Shown here piece after piece: positions 1 to 7,713 of a stretch of 64,000 nucleotides of DNA. The notes beneath the pieces are model-generated. The model ran no database searches, had not been told where the DNA came from, and was given only the letters and a program-made list of their open reading frames with translations. The position numbers and the translations under genes were made by a program. Location: the NCBI GenBank assembly GCA_964540795.1, contig CAZINX010000002.1, positions 62,001-126,000 of the forward strand, given 5' to 3'. The stretch's first letter is position 1, and each line of letters begins with the position of its first letter. The DNA comes from Dichotomicrobium sp964540795. Its GTDB lineage: Bacteria > Pseudomonadota > Alphaproteobacteria > Rhizobiales > Rhodomicrobiaceae.

Positions 1-266
1 ACCCTGGTCCGGTGCAGTTCGTTGAGCACGCCGAAGGAAAACGCCGCAGCGCGGGTGCCCCCGCCGGAAAAGCTGAGACCGATCAGCGTGTCCGACATGC
101 CCGTGTCGGCCGTCTTCGCGGGCGCCGCGCCAGCCCGCAGCGCCTGGTTCAGCGGTTCGTTGTCCAGCGTCGCCGCGCAGCCGCCCAGCGCAAGCAGGCC
201 GGCGCAGGCCAGAGCTGCGACGATCGCCCTGGCTGCGCACGGCGCGCGCCTGCGCTCAACAATCAT
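1..266 (-). CDS. Patatin-like phospholipase lipoprotein, N-terminal part (cut by window edge)
   Basis: Reading the minus strand from the ATG at 264-266 gives an open frame of about 88 codons that runs off the left edge. It begins with a basic stretch, then a hydrophobic segment ending in LALGGC, a lipobox that would make the protein a lipoprotein. Around residues 69-83 is SFSGGGTRAAAFSFGVL, which matches the glycine-rich oxyanion-hole motif of patatin-like phospholipases. The catalytic GxSxG serine and the Asp would lie outside the window. The start overlaps the end of the upstream gene by 11 bases, so the two are probably translated from one mRNA. The family call is good; the substrate is unknown. 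Confidence 0.75.
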   Translation of the reverse strand, partial: MIVERRRAPCAARAIVAALACAGLLALGGCAATLDNEPLNQALRAGAAPAKTADTGMSDTLIGLSFSGGGTRAAAFSFGVLNELHRTR

Positions 267-837
267 CGAACAGCGAACCGATGCATCTGATGGTGGAGCG
301 GGTGGCGTCCTCGACCGCGCCGGCCGCGCCCTCGGCGGCGTCGCGCACGCGCTCGCCGATGGTGCGCGACGTTTCCACGGTGCGGTCCGCAGCCTTCTCC
401 AGACTTTCCTCAGTCTGCCGGGCGGTTTCGCGCGTCAGATCGACCACGGTTCTGGGCGGCCCCTCCCGTTCTGGCTCGGGTCCCGCCTCGTGCGCCCGAT
501 CCTCCGGTCGCTCATCCGCCAGCGGTCCCGGCACGCCGGCGGCCGCATCGTAAACGTAGCTGCGCCGCGCGCCCAAGCATTGTTTTTCCTTGCGCACGGC
601 CGCACATGCCGTGTGGTTTTCGTCCTTCGCGATGCGCGAGGCGCAAAAGAAGCCGAGCCGGCGCTGTTCCGCGGGCGCGTCCGGCCCCAGAACACTGCAG
701 CGATACGTCTGCTCCGGCCCCGTGCACCGGACGCAGATTTCGCCGGCCTGCGCACCGGCAAGGGCCGTCGAGAGCAGCGCGAAAGCGGCCGCTGCCGGCA
801 TGGTCGTGATGCGCATGGTTTGATATCGCCGGATCAT
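256..837 (-). CDS. Secreted cysteine-containing protein of unknown function
   Basis: A 193-residue product. The N-terminus is basic then hydrophobic and ends near ALAGAQAG, a likely signal peptide cleaved near residue 32, so the protein should be exported. An alternative start is the Met at residue 8. The mature part has a CVRC pair, four or more further Cys in the first 90 residues, a Pro/Glu-rich linker, a charged helical stretch (about residues 130-180) and a C-terminal Cys pair, which suggests disulfides in the periplasm. I do not recognise the family. It overlaps the patatin-like gene downstream by 11 bases, so the two may act together at the envelope. Confidence 0.6.
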   Translation of the reverse strand: MIRRYQTMRITTMPAAAAFALLSTALAGAQAGEICVRCTGPEQTYRCSVLGPDAPAEQRRLGFFCASRIAKDENHTACAAVRKEKQCLGARRSYVYDAAAGVPGPLADERPEDRAHEAGPEPEREGPPRTVVDLTRETARQTEESLEKAADRTVETSRTIGERVRDAAEGAAGAVEDATRSTIRCIGSLFDDC

Positions 838-979
838 CTGGTTTGTGTTAGGACACGTAAGGGCAAAGCTTGCGCTGCGCGCCCCGTATAGTATGCCGTC
901 GCGGGGCGCCAGATGGGACGCTGCCGCCGGCTTGCGGCGATTTTGGGACGAAGCGGGCGTGCAGCCGCATAAATTGCCG

Positions 980-1008
980 CCGTCAAAGGCGCGTCAAGCC
1001 GGTGTCAC
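980..1008 (+). promoter_or_regulatory. Candidate Pho box (three 11-bp-spaced half sites)
   Basis: Half sites CCGTCAA (980-986), GCGTCAA (991-997) and GTGTCAC (1002-1008) carry GTCA at 982, 993 and 1004, a strict 11-bp period. PhoB boxes are tandem 11-bp repeats with consensus CTGTCAT plus four bases. A possible -10 (TATGAA, 1019-1024) follows the last half site by 10 bp, the usual PhoB geometry. The spacers are GC-rich rather than AT-rich and two half sites lack the T before GTCA, so this is a prediction. Confidence 0.55.
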
Positions 1009-1060
1009 ACGGCTGAAATATGAATCGGGTTTCTTTGACGGTTAACAGGATCTCAAGAAG

Positions 1061-1876
1061 GTGCAGGAGCGAGCCCTGACAGCGCAGTCAACGAAACATT
1101 ACCGGACGCTTTTCCTGTCCGATATCCATCTGGGCACCAAGGCCTGCCAGGCCGAGGCCCTTCTCGATTTCCTCCGCCAGTTCGACGCCGACACCATCTA
1201 TCTCGTCGGAGATGTCGTCGATTTCTGGCGGATCAAACGCAGCCCGCACTGGCCCCAAGCGCACAACGACGTCATCCAGAAGCTGCTGCGCAAGGTCCGC
1301 AAGGGGTCCCGGCTGATCTTCATCCCCGGCAACCACGACGAGGCGCTGCGTCCCTATTGCGGCCAGCAGTTCGGCGGGGTCGAGTTCAAGCTCAACGATA
1401 TTTACGAGACAGCCGATGGCCGGCGCTTTCTCGTCATGCACGGCGACGAGTTCGACGTGGTGATCCGCTACGTCAAATGGCTTGCGCTGCTGGGCGACTG
1501 GGCGTATGTCACGGCGCTGGGGCTGAACACCGCGTTCAACAAGGTGCGCAGGACCTTCGGTTTGTCTTACTGGTCGCTGTCGGGCTATCTGAAGCACAAG
1601 GTGAAGAAGGCGGTGAACTACATCGGCGACTTCGAGAGCGCCTTGATCGGCGAAGCGCGCCGCCACAATGCCGACGGCGTCATTTGCGGGCATATCCACC
1701 ATCCCGCGATGCGCCAGCTCGATGACGTGCTGTACGTCAATACCGGCGACTGGGTGGAAAGCGGCACCGCTGTCGGCGAGACATGGGACGGGAAGCTGGA
1801 GATGATTCGCTGGATGGATGTTTCCGGCCAGCGCGGCCAGGCCGCCGAGCCGCAAGATGTCACCAAAGCCGCTTGA
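1061..1876 (+). CDS. plcP: Calcineurin-like metallophosphoesterase, PlcP-like phospholipase C (or UDP-diacylglucosamine diphosphatase)
   Basis: The 271-residue product has the full dinuclear metallophosphoesterase set: D21/H23 (SDIHLG), D51 (GDVVD), N91-H92-D93 (PGNHDE), H127 (MHGDEFD) and H211/H213 (CGHIHHP). It is soluble with no signal peptide. Automatic annotation usually calls such proteins LpxH-like. The rhizobial and marine PlcP phospholipase C, which converts phosphatidylcholine and phosphatidylethanolamine to diacylglycerol during phosphate starvation, belongs to this superfamily and sits beside a GT4 glycosyltransferase, exactly as here. The start is GTG with a weak ribosome site. 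It overlaps the next gene, and a candidate Pho box lies upstream. The enzyme fold is certain; the PlcP assignment rests on context and resemblance. Confidence 0.7.
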   Translation: MQERALTAQSTKHYRTLFLSDIHLGTKACQAEALLDFLRQFDADTIYLVGDVVDFWRIKRSPHWPQAHNDVIQKLLRKVRKGSRLIFIPGNHDEALRPYCGQQFGGVEFKLNDIYETADGRRFLVMHGDEFDVVIRYVKWLALLGDWAYVTALGLNTAFNKVRRTFGLSYWSLSGYLKHKVKKAVNYIGDFESALIGEARRHNADGVICGHIHHPAMRQLDDVLYVNTGDWVESGTAVGETWDGKLEMIRWMDVSGQRGQAAEPQDVTKAA

Positions 1877-2951
1877 TGATCCGGCAGAACCCGACGGACC
1901 CGCATTGAACATTCACTCGCAGCAGCCCATGCGCCTCCTGGTGGCCACCGACGCCTGGCATCCGCAGGTCAACGGCGTGGTGCGCACCTATGAGCACTTC
2001 GCCAAATACGCCGAGGCCATGGGACACAGGGTCGCTTTTCTGACGCCGAACGACCGGCCGAGCCTGCCCTGCCCCACCTATCCCGAGATCCGGCTCGCCA
2101 TGATCTCGCGGCGCGGCGTGCGCAAGGAGATCGAGCGGTTCCAGCCCGATTTCATCCATGTGGCCACCGAAGGGCCGATCGGCCTGGCGATGCGCAATTT
2201 CTGTCTGCGCGCCGGCCAGCCCTTCACCACCAGCTATCACACGCGCTTTCCCGAATACGTCGCCGCGCGCGTGCCGATGCCGGTCTCCTGGGGATACGCC
2301 TACATGCGCTGGTTCCACAATGCCGGCAACGGCCTGATGGTCTCGACGCAATCGCTGCGCGATGAGCTGTCCGCGCGTGGTTTCACCAACCTGTTCGCCT
2401 GGACGCGCGGCGTCGATACCGATCTTTTCCGCCCCAGCAACGAGCGTTTGTTCGGCAGCGAGGCCCCGGTGTTCATGTATGTCGGCCGCGTGGCGCCGGA
2501 GAAGAACATCGGCGCGTTCCTCGATCTGGACCTGCCCGGCAAGAAGGTGGTGGTCGGGCCGGGACCGCAACTCGACAGGCTGCGCCGGCGGCACCCCGAC
2601 GTGATCTTCACCGGCCCGAAATTCGGCGAGGAGCTGGCCGCGCACTTCGCCTCGGCCGATGTCTTCGTCTTCCCGAGCCTCACCGACACCTACGGCGTCG
2701 TACTGCTGGAGGCGCTGGCCTGCGGCACGCCCGTGGCTGCTTATCCCGTCACCGGCCCGAAGGACGTCATCGTGCAAGGGCGCGTCGGCGTGCTCGACGA
2801 GGATCTTGGGCGGGCCGCGCGCGCCGCGCTCAACATTGATCGTGGCGCCTGCCGGGAATTTGCGCTTAAATTCTCGTGGGAAGCCTGCACGCGCCAGCTG
2901 CTCGAAAATATCCGCATCGCCGAATCCGAGCCGCTGGAGAACTGCGCCTGA
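1857..2951 (+). CDS. GT4-family glycosyltransferase, probable diacylglycerol glycosyltransferase (Agt-like)
   Basis: This is a GT-B fold retaining glycosyltransferase. The N-terminal domain opens with MRLLVATDAWHPQVNGVVRT, and the C-terminal GT4 signature appears as VFVFPSLTDTYGVVLLEAL, containing the E-x7-E type donor-site glutamates. An internal MYVGRVAPEKN is typical of GT4 nucleotide-sugar binding. The start is uncertain: ATG 1857 overlaps the upstream gene by 20 bases and favours coupling, while ATG 1929 gives the usual family N-terminus. Next to a PlcP-like phosphatase the likely job is adding glucose or glucuronic acid to diacylglycerol, making phosphorus-free membrane lipids. Alternative: an alpha-mannosyltransferase of the same family. 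Confidence 0.75.
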   Translation: MSPKPLDDPAEPDGPALNIHSQQPMRLLVATDAWHPQVNGVVRTYEHFAKYAEAMGHRVAFLTPNDRPSLPCPTYPEIRLAMISRRGVRKEIERFQPDFIHVATEGPIGLAMRNFCLRAGQPFTTSYHTRFPEYVAARVPMPVSWGYAYMRWFHNAGNGLMVSTQSLRDELSARGFTNLFAWTRGVDTDLFRPSNERLFGSEAPVFMYVGRVAPEKNIGAFLDLDLPGKKVVVGPGPQLDRLRRRHPDVIFTGPKFGEELAAHFASADVFVFPSLTDTYGVVLLEALACGTPVAAYPVTGPKDVIVQGRVGVLDEDLGRAARAALNIDRGACREFALKFSWEACTRQLLENIRIAESEPLENCA

Positions 2952-2981
2952 AAGCGGCCTCCCGCCAAAGCCGGGGGCGAA

Positions 2982-4013
2982 ATGAGCCAGACGCAGGACC
3001 GAAGCGAAGCCGCGCGCAGCGCCACACGTCGGAGCGGCCCCAAACTACCGACATTCGACGACGTGCTCGCTGCACGCAAGCGGATCGCCGGGTACGCCGT
3101 GCACACGCCCGCGCTGGAGTCCCCGCTCCTGAACGAGCGCGTCGGCGCGCGCGTGCTGCTCAAGGCCGAGACCTTGCAACGCACCGGCGCATTCAAATTC
3201 CGCGGCGCGCATAACTGCATCAGCCAGATCGACAAGGCCGCTTGGCCCGGCGGGGTCGTCGCGTGCTCCTCCGGCAATCACGCGCAGGGCGTCGCCGAGG
3301 CGGCGCGGCTGGCGGGGCTGCCGGCTACGATCGTGATGCCGCGCGACGCCCCGAAACTGAAACTGGAGCGTACCCGCCGCGCAGGGGCGGAGGTCGTCCT
3401 GTTCGACCGCGACACCGAGGACCGCGAGGCGATCGCTTGCAAGCTCTGCGGCGAGCGCAGTGCGCTTTACGTCCCGCCCTATGACCACCCGGACATTATC
3501 GCCGGGCAAGGCACCGCCGGTTTGGAGCTGCAAGAGCAGGCCAAGGCGATGGACGCGCGCCTGAGCGCCGTGCTGGTTCCGGCCAGCGGCGGCGGGCTTG
3601 TGTCCGGTATCGCGCTGGCGGTCAAGCGTCTCGCGCCGGATTGCGCCGTGTACAGCGTCGAGCCGGAGGGGTTCGATGATTACGCGCGCTCCCTGGAAAC
3701 AGGACACCGCCAGCGCAACGCCCGCCTATCCGGTTCGATCTGCGACGCGCTGCTGATCGGACAGCCGGGCGAGATCACCTTCGCGCTCAGCAGGGACCTG
3801 CTGTCTGGCGGGGTCGCGGTGACCGACGACGAGGCGCGCGCGGCGATGCGCTTTGCGTTTGAGGAGCTGAAGCTGGTGGTCGAGCCGGGCGGGGCCGTCG
3901 CACTTGCCGCGCTGTTGAGCGGCCGGTTTGAGCCGCCGGACGGCGGCGCGGTGGGCGTCATCCTGTCCGGTGGAAATGTCGACATGCGCACGTTTTGCGA
4001 ATTAATCGCCTAA
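2982..4013 (+). CDS. PLP-dependent threonine/serine dehydratase family protein
   Basis: A 343-residue fold-type II PLP enzyme. The Schiff-base lysine lies in GAFKFRGA (about residue 72), SGNHAQGVA is the substrate/PLP-contact loop, and SGGGLVSG (about residue 205) is the glycine loop that binds the PLP phosphate. There is no C-terminal ACT-like regulatory domain, so it resembles catabolic threonine ammonia-lyase, serine racemase or EutB-type hydroxyectoine enzymes rather than biosynthetic IlvA. It starts 30 bases after the glycosyltransferase and could share its transcript. Its stop codon overlaps the stop codon of the convergent gene by sharing CTAA. The exact substrate cannot be told from sequence. 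Confidence 0.8.
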   Translation: MSQTQDRSEAARSATRRSGPKLPTFDDVLAARKRIAGYAVHTPALESPLLNERVGARVLLKAETLQRTGAFKFRGAHNCISQIDKAAWPGGVVACSSGNHAQGVAEAARLAGLPATIVMPRDAPKLKLERTRRAGAEVVLFDRDTEDREAIACKLCGERSALYVPPYDHPDIIAGQGTAGLELQEQAKAMDARLSAVLVPASGGGLVSGIALAVKRLAPDCAVYSVEPEGFDDYARSLETGHRQRNARLSGSICDALLIGQPGEITFALSRDLLSGGVAVTDDEARAAMRFAFEELKLVVEPGGAVALAALLSGRFEPPDGGAVGVILSGGNVDMRTFCELIA

Positions 4014-4639
4014 CCGCGGGCCGGCGCAGTGCGGTTCGGCTCGAACGCCTCGGCCAGTTCTTCCAGCAGCCTGCGCGGGAACCGCGGCTCTTCCTCAGCG
4101 TCGGCCGGGGCGGCTGTCAGCTCCGGTTCAACTGCGCTCAGCCGCGCCCGCAGATCGGTCAGCACCGCCGTGAGCGTCTGCGCCGCCGCCGAGTGGCCGT
4201 CCACCTGCGCGCATGAGGCCTGAATGTCGGCCAACCGCGCGCGAATCTTTCCGGGCAGGCGATGGTGCACCCGCCGCGCTGATAGCGACTCCAGGAAGCT
4301 GTTGATATCCTCCACAGCCTCAAGGATCGTTTCGACCGGAGCGTTGCGCGGGGGGGGCAGCGCCTCCGGCTCGATACGCGCCAGCGCATCGCCAAGCGCG
4401 GCGTCGATCTCCAGGGCGATCTCGCGCAGCCGGGGCAGCCGCTCCGCGTTCAGTCCCGCGCCGAGGCTGGCCTCAAGCCGGTCGAGCGCCTCCAGCAGAC
4501 GCTGCGTCTCCTCGGAACGGTTGCGCGCCAGGTATTCGCTCAGGAACCAGCGCCCATAGTCCGAGCCCATCAACGCGTCTTCGATCGCGCGGTAGTCCCG
4601 CTCGCCGTAACTCCAGGACGATCCCATGACTTGCCCCAT
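4010..4639 (-). CDS. Conserved alphaproteobacterial protein with GRWFLxEYLARNR motif, function unknown
   Basis: The 209-residue product carries near residues 29-41 the stretch GRWFLSEYLARNR, followed by a helical segment rich in Leu, Arg and Glu. This motif recurs in uncharacterised alphaproteobacterial proteins, some described as distantly CheZ-like; I cannot support a phosphatase role here. The rest is low-complexity helical, acidic to alternating charge, with an FLESLSARR stretch, and looks cytoplasmic. It is the last gene on the strand carrying the ccm operon, 94 bases after ccmG, so it may be weakly co-transcribed. Its end overlaps the convergent dehydratase by four bases. Confidence 0.6.
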   Translation of the reverse strand: MGQVMGSSWSYGERDYRAIEDALMGSDYGRWFLSEYLARNRSEETQRLLEALDRLEASLGAGLNAERLPRLREIALEIDAALGDALARIEPEALPPPRNAPVETILEAVEDINSFLESLSARRVHHRLPGKIRARLADIQASCAQVDGHSAAAQTLTAVLTDLRARLSAVEPELTAAPADAEEEPRFPRRLLEELAEAFEPNRTAPARG

Positions 4640-4733
4640 AGCACCCGCGCAAGCACAGCCGTCTTGCGCCGCACTCAGGATCGGGGGGAGGGGTTATCAA
4701 AGGGTTTAGCGGACGGGAAAAATTCGCGGAAAA

Positions 4734-5405
4734 CTATCCGCCGGCGCGGGCCTGGCGGGCGGACGGGTCTGCGCCGTCGATCGCGGGCAACACTTCGTCG
4801 CGCAGGTTTTCCTCCGTGATCTGCCCGGTGATCTTGTGGATGATGATGCCGTCGCCATCCACGACGAAGGTCTCGGGCACGCCGGTCACGCCCCATTCCA
4901 CGCCCGCGCGCCCGCGCTGGTCCTCGCCAACCGCGTCGAACGGATTGCCGAGCTGGCGGATGAAACGCGCCGCCGCCTCGGGGGTGTCCTTGTAGTTGAT
5001 CCCGTAGAGCGCCGCGCCGGGGCGCAATTCGCGCAGCTCCATGAGGTATTCATGCTCAAGCCGGCACGGCGCGCACCACGACGCCCAGACGTTCACGACA
5101 TGGACCCGGCCGTTGGTCAGATCGGCGCTGTCGAAGCCGGGAAGCTGCTCGCCGTCCGCTCTCAAGCCAGGCACGGGCGGCAGATCAGTCTGCGGCGCGG
5201 ACTTGCCGATGAGCGGCGACGGAATTTTCGAAGGGTCGCCCGAATGCAGCGAGAACGCGAACAGGATCGCCAGACCGATGAAAATCAGCAGCGGGATCAG
5301 CACGATCAAACCGCGCACGCGCCCCGACGCGCCGCGCTCATCGACGAACTCGTCGCTCCCCCAGATCTCGTCGCGCTCAGCCCAGCGATCGTCGCGGTTG
5401 TTCAT
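4734..5405 (-). CDS. ccmG: CcmG/DsbE thiol:disulfide interchange protein
   Basis: A 223-residue membrane-anchored thioredoxin-fold protein. A charged N-terminus of about 30 residues precedes one membrane segment (about residues 31-52), then a periplasmic domain with the redox motif WCAPC in NVWASWCAPCRLEHEY and the cis-proline region GVTGVPETFVVDGDG. CcmG keeps apocytochrome c cysteines or the CcmH partner reduced so haem can be attached in the periplasm. It follows ccmD by 15 bases in the ccm operon. The N-terminal cytoplasmic tail before the membrane anchor is longer than in many homologues. Confidence 0.93.
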   Translation of the reverse strand: MNNRDDRWAERDEIWGSDEFVDERGASGRVRGLIVLIPLLIFIGLAILFAFSLHSGDPSKIPSPLIGKSAPQTDLPPVPGLRADGEQLPGFDSADLTNGRVHVVNVWASWCAPCRLEHEYLMELRELRPGAALYGINYKDTPEAAARFIRQLGNPFDAVGEDQRGRAGVEWGVTGVPETFVVDGDGIIIHKITGQITEENLRDEVLPAIDGADPSARQARAGG

Positions 5406-5420
5406 TTGCGTGTTCCGTTG

Positions 5421-5621
5421 CTAACGCGCGTCCCCGGATGACGCCTCGTCCTGCTGCTGAGCGCGCGACCGGCGGGTAAAGCCCCGGCGCTCCAACTCCG
5501 CGAGCCTGGCGCGATTGCGCGCTTCGCCGCCGAAGGCCCAGATCATGAGCGCGGCGACGACGGCCACCGCCACGGCATAGGACAGCCAGATAAACGCGGC
5601 GTGCGGGCCCAGGTCCATCAT
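5421..5621 (-). CDS. ccmD: Haem exporter protein CcmD
   Basis: A 66-residue product starting MMDLGPHAAFIWLSYAVA, with a single membrane helix (about residues 9-31) and a basic tail rich in Arg, Glu and Gln. This is the typical CcmD pattern: GPHAAFIWxSY, one helix, then a charged cytoplasmic tail containing ELERRG. CcmD binds CcmC/CcmE and helps release holo-CcmE from the CcmABCD complex. The start is inferred from the ATGA overlap with the ccmC stop at 5618-5621, which implies translational coupling. Confidence 0.88.
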   Translation of the reverse strand: MMDLGPHAAFIWLSYAVAVAVVAALMIWAFGGEARNRARLAELERRGFTRRSRAQQQDEASSGDAR

Positions 5622-6394
5622 CCGTCCTGCTCCGCGGTTGCCGGGCCGGTGCGCGGGCGCCGCGCGGCCTGTTCGACCTGCGTGACCAGCATGGTGTTGA
5701 CGCGGCGGCTCAGAATTTCCGCGCGCATGGCCTTCAGGTGCAGCATGATGAAAAGGCATGTGAAGGCGATCGCCATGACCAGCAATGGGTAAAGGATCGA
5801 GGCGTCGATGGCGGGACCATCCATCCGCATCACGCTGGCCGGCTGATGCAGCGTGTTCCACCAGTCCACCGAGAACTTGATGATGGGAATGTTGACCACC
5901 CCGACAAGCGCGAGGATCGCCGTGGCGCGCCCGGCTTTCGACGGCTCCTCGATCGCCTCCCAGAGCGCGATCAGCCCGAGATAGAGGAAAAACAGGATCA
6001 GGAAAGAAGTCAGCCGCGCGTCCCACACCCAGTACGCGCCCCACATCGGCTTGCCCCACAGCGCGCCTGTCACCAACGCGAGGAAAGTGAAGGCAGCGCC
6101 GATCGGCGCAGCGGCTTTCGCGGAGACATCGGCCAGCGGGTGCCGCCAGATCAGCGAGCCGGCACCGGAAATCGCGATCAGCAGATAACAGAACATGGCG
6201 AGCCAGGCGCTTGGCACATGCACGAACATGATGCGCACCGTCTCGCCCTGCTGGTAATCGGGCGGCGCGACGAAAAACGCCATGTAAAGCCCGACCGCGA
6301 ACAGCCCCGCGGTAAGCACGTAGAAAAACGGCAGAAGGCGTCCGCTCAGACGCAGGAACACCGAAGGATTGGCAAGCCGCGAAAAACCGTTCAT
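5618..6394 (-). CDS. ccmC: Haem exporter/haem-handling protein CcmC
   Basis: A 258-residue protein with six predicted membrane segments. The tryptophan-rich haem-binding loop reads WGAYWVWDARLTSFLILF at about residues 115-132, with flanking histidines in FVHVPSAWLAMF and in SVDWWNTLHQPAS, which fit the axial haem ligands of the family. CcmC loads haem onto the chaperone CcmE in the inner membrane. It lies between the inserted methyltransferase gene upstream and ccmD downstream, overlapping ccmD by four bases. ccmE, ccmF and ccmH are not in the window and must lie elsewhere. Confidence 0.95.
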   Translation of the reverse strand: MNGFSRLANPSVFLRLSGRLLPFFYVLTAGLFAVGLYMAFFVAPPDYQQGETVRIMFVHVPSAWLAMFCYLLIAISGAGSLIWRHPLADVSAKAAAPIGAAFTFLALVTGALWGKPMWGAYWVWDARLTSFLILFFLYLGLIALWEAIEEPSKAGRATAILALVGVVNIPIIKFSVDWWNTLHQPASVMRMDGPAIDASILYPLLVMAIAFTCLFIMLHLKAMRAEILSRRVNTMLVTQVEQAARRPRTGPATAEQDG

Positions 6395-6438
6395 CCCAGT
6401 TTTCTAGCCTCTTCTTCGCGCGCGGGCAATTGCGCGCG

Positions 6439-7038
6439 TCAGCCTTTCAGCGCGCTGCCCTCATACATGTAGGTTGCCGGATTGGGACCGCGCAGATAGC
6501 CCGTGTCAATTTTTTCCATTTTCCATCCCGCCGCGCGGATCAGCAAGTCAATTGGGCGGTTCATATGGCAGCCGCCGGCGAGCCGCCGCCAGACGGGCGT
6601 GATGCGGTTCTGGAACCAGCGCACGCGGCTGTCCGGCGAGAGGCCATGCTCGACGAAAAGCAGCCGCCCGCCCGGCTTCAGCACCCGGCGCATTTCGGTG
6701 AGCGCCGCGTGGGCATCAGGGATCGAGCACAGCGTCCAGGTGGTGACGACCGTATCGACGCTGGCCGCATCCAGCGGGATCGCCTCAGCGGACGCCTGCA
6801 ACGTATGCAGGGAGCCAGCTTCCGCCGCCATGCGCAGAAGCCGCTCCGATGGGTCGAGGCCAAACACCTCGCTGACGCCCGCGCTGTAAAATGGCAGGTT
6901 CGCGCCCGCGCCGATGCCGATCTCAAGCACGCGCCCCTGCGCCGCGCCGACGATACGCTCGCGGTACGGCTTCAAGTCGCCGTGGCGCATGGTGGAGGCA
7001 ATCAGGTGCGGCAGAATGCGCTCGTTATAAAGGCCCAT
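6439..7038 (-). CDS. Class I SAM-dependent methyltransferase (UbiE/Methyltransf_11 type)
   Basis: A 199-residue single-domain methyltransferase. Motif I is VLEIGIGAGANLPFY (about residues 37-51), followed by GLDPSERLL (acidic residue contacting the ribose), a motif IV region DTVVTTWTLCSI and VLKPGGRLLFVEHG (post-motif). It resembles UbiE-like or phospholipid/menaquinone methyltransferase relatives; the substrate is unknown. It sits between ccmB and ccmC, 6 bases after ccmB and 44 before ccmC, all on one strand, so it is very likely co-transcribed with the haem export genes. This placement is unusual and is noted as a finding. Confidence 0.85.
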   Translation of the reverse strand: MGLYNERILPHLIASTMRHGDLKPYRERIVGAAQGRVLEIGIGAGANLPFYSAGVSEVFGLDPSERLLRMAAEAGSLHTLQASAEAIPLDAASVDTVVTTWTLCSIPDAHAALTEMRRVLKPGGRLLFVEHGLSPDSRVRWFQNRITPVWRRLAGGCHMNRPIDLLIRAAGWKMEKIDTGYLRGPNPATYMYEGSALKG

Positions 7039-7044
7039 GACCGC

Positions 7045-7713
7045 TCACTGGAGGTTCATGCGCAAGCCCGCCGCGGCGGCAAACGGCGCCAGCGCGATCG
7101 CGGCGAGGCTCAGCGCGCACAGGATCATGAACGGCGTCCAGAACGACCCCGGCCCGGTCAGCACGGCATCCATGCTCGACACGCCGAAGATCAGCACCGG
7201 CACGTAAAGCGGTAGAATCAGCAGCGAGAGCAGCAGCCCGCCCCGGCGCAGGCCCAGCGTCAACGCCGCGCCGATCGCGCCAATGAAGCTGATCGCCGGC
7301 GTGCCCGCGAGCATCGTCACGATCAGCGGCCCGTAGCCGCGAATGTCGAGGTTCAGCATGAGGCCTAATATGGGCGCGAGCAGCGCCAGCGGCACCCCGA
7401 CGCTCAGCCAGTGCGCGAGGCACTTCGCCGCCGCTACCGCCTCCAGCGGGAGCGGCCCGAGCGCGATGACCTCCAGCGCGCCGTCCTCATAGTCATTGTA
7501 GAAGATGCGATCCGCCGACAGCAGCGCGGCCAGCAGCAGCGCGACCCAGAGCACGCCCGGCGCGATCCGGGTGAGCAGGTTCAGGTCCGGGCCCAGCCCC
7601 AGCGGCAGAATGGCGACGACGATCAGATAGAAGCCCAGCGCCACGCCGATCGCCCCGCCCTCGCGCCAGGCGAGCCGGAGATCGCGGCCGACGAGCGCGA
7701 GAAACGCCTTCAT
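7045..7713 (-). CDS. ccmB: Haem exporter permease CcmB
   Basis: A 222-residue polytopic protein with about six membrane segments, beginning MKAFLALVGRDLRLAWREGG. The family features include LSADRIFYNDYEDGALE in the first cytoplasmic loop, with an acidic YEDG typical of CcmB contact with CcmA, and LAHWLSVGVPLALLAPILGL. CcmB is the membrane partner of the CcmA ATPase in the complex that drives release of haem-loaded CcmE. It overlaps ccmA by four bases and is followed directly by the methyltransferase gene. Confidence 0.93.
   Translation of the reverse strand: MKAFLALVGRDLRLAWREGGAIGVALGFYLIVVAILPLGLGPDLNLLTRIAPGVLWVALLLAALLSADRIFYNDYEDGALEVIALGPLPLEAVAAAKCLAHWLSVGVPLALLAPILGLMLNLDIRGYGPLIVTMLAGTPAISFIGAIGAALTLGLRRGGLLLSLLILPLYVPVLIFGVSSMDAVLTGPGSFWTPFMILCALSLAAIALAPFAAAAGLRMNLQ

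Noticed and set aside
845..1045. Short plus-strand open frame upstream of plcP
   Set aside because: No family resemblance, no ribosome site, and it covers the candidate Pho box.
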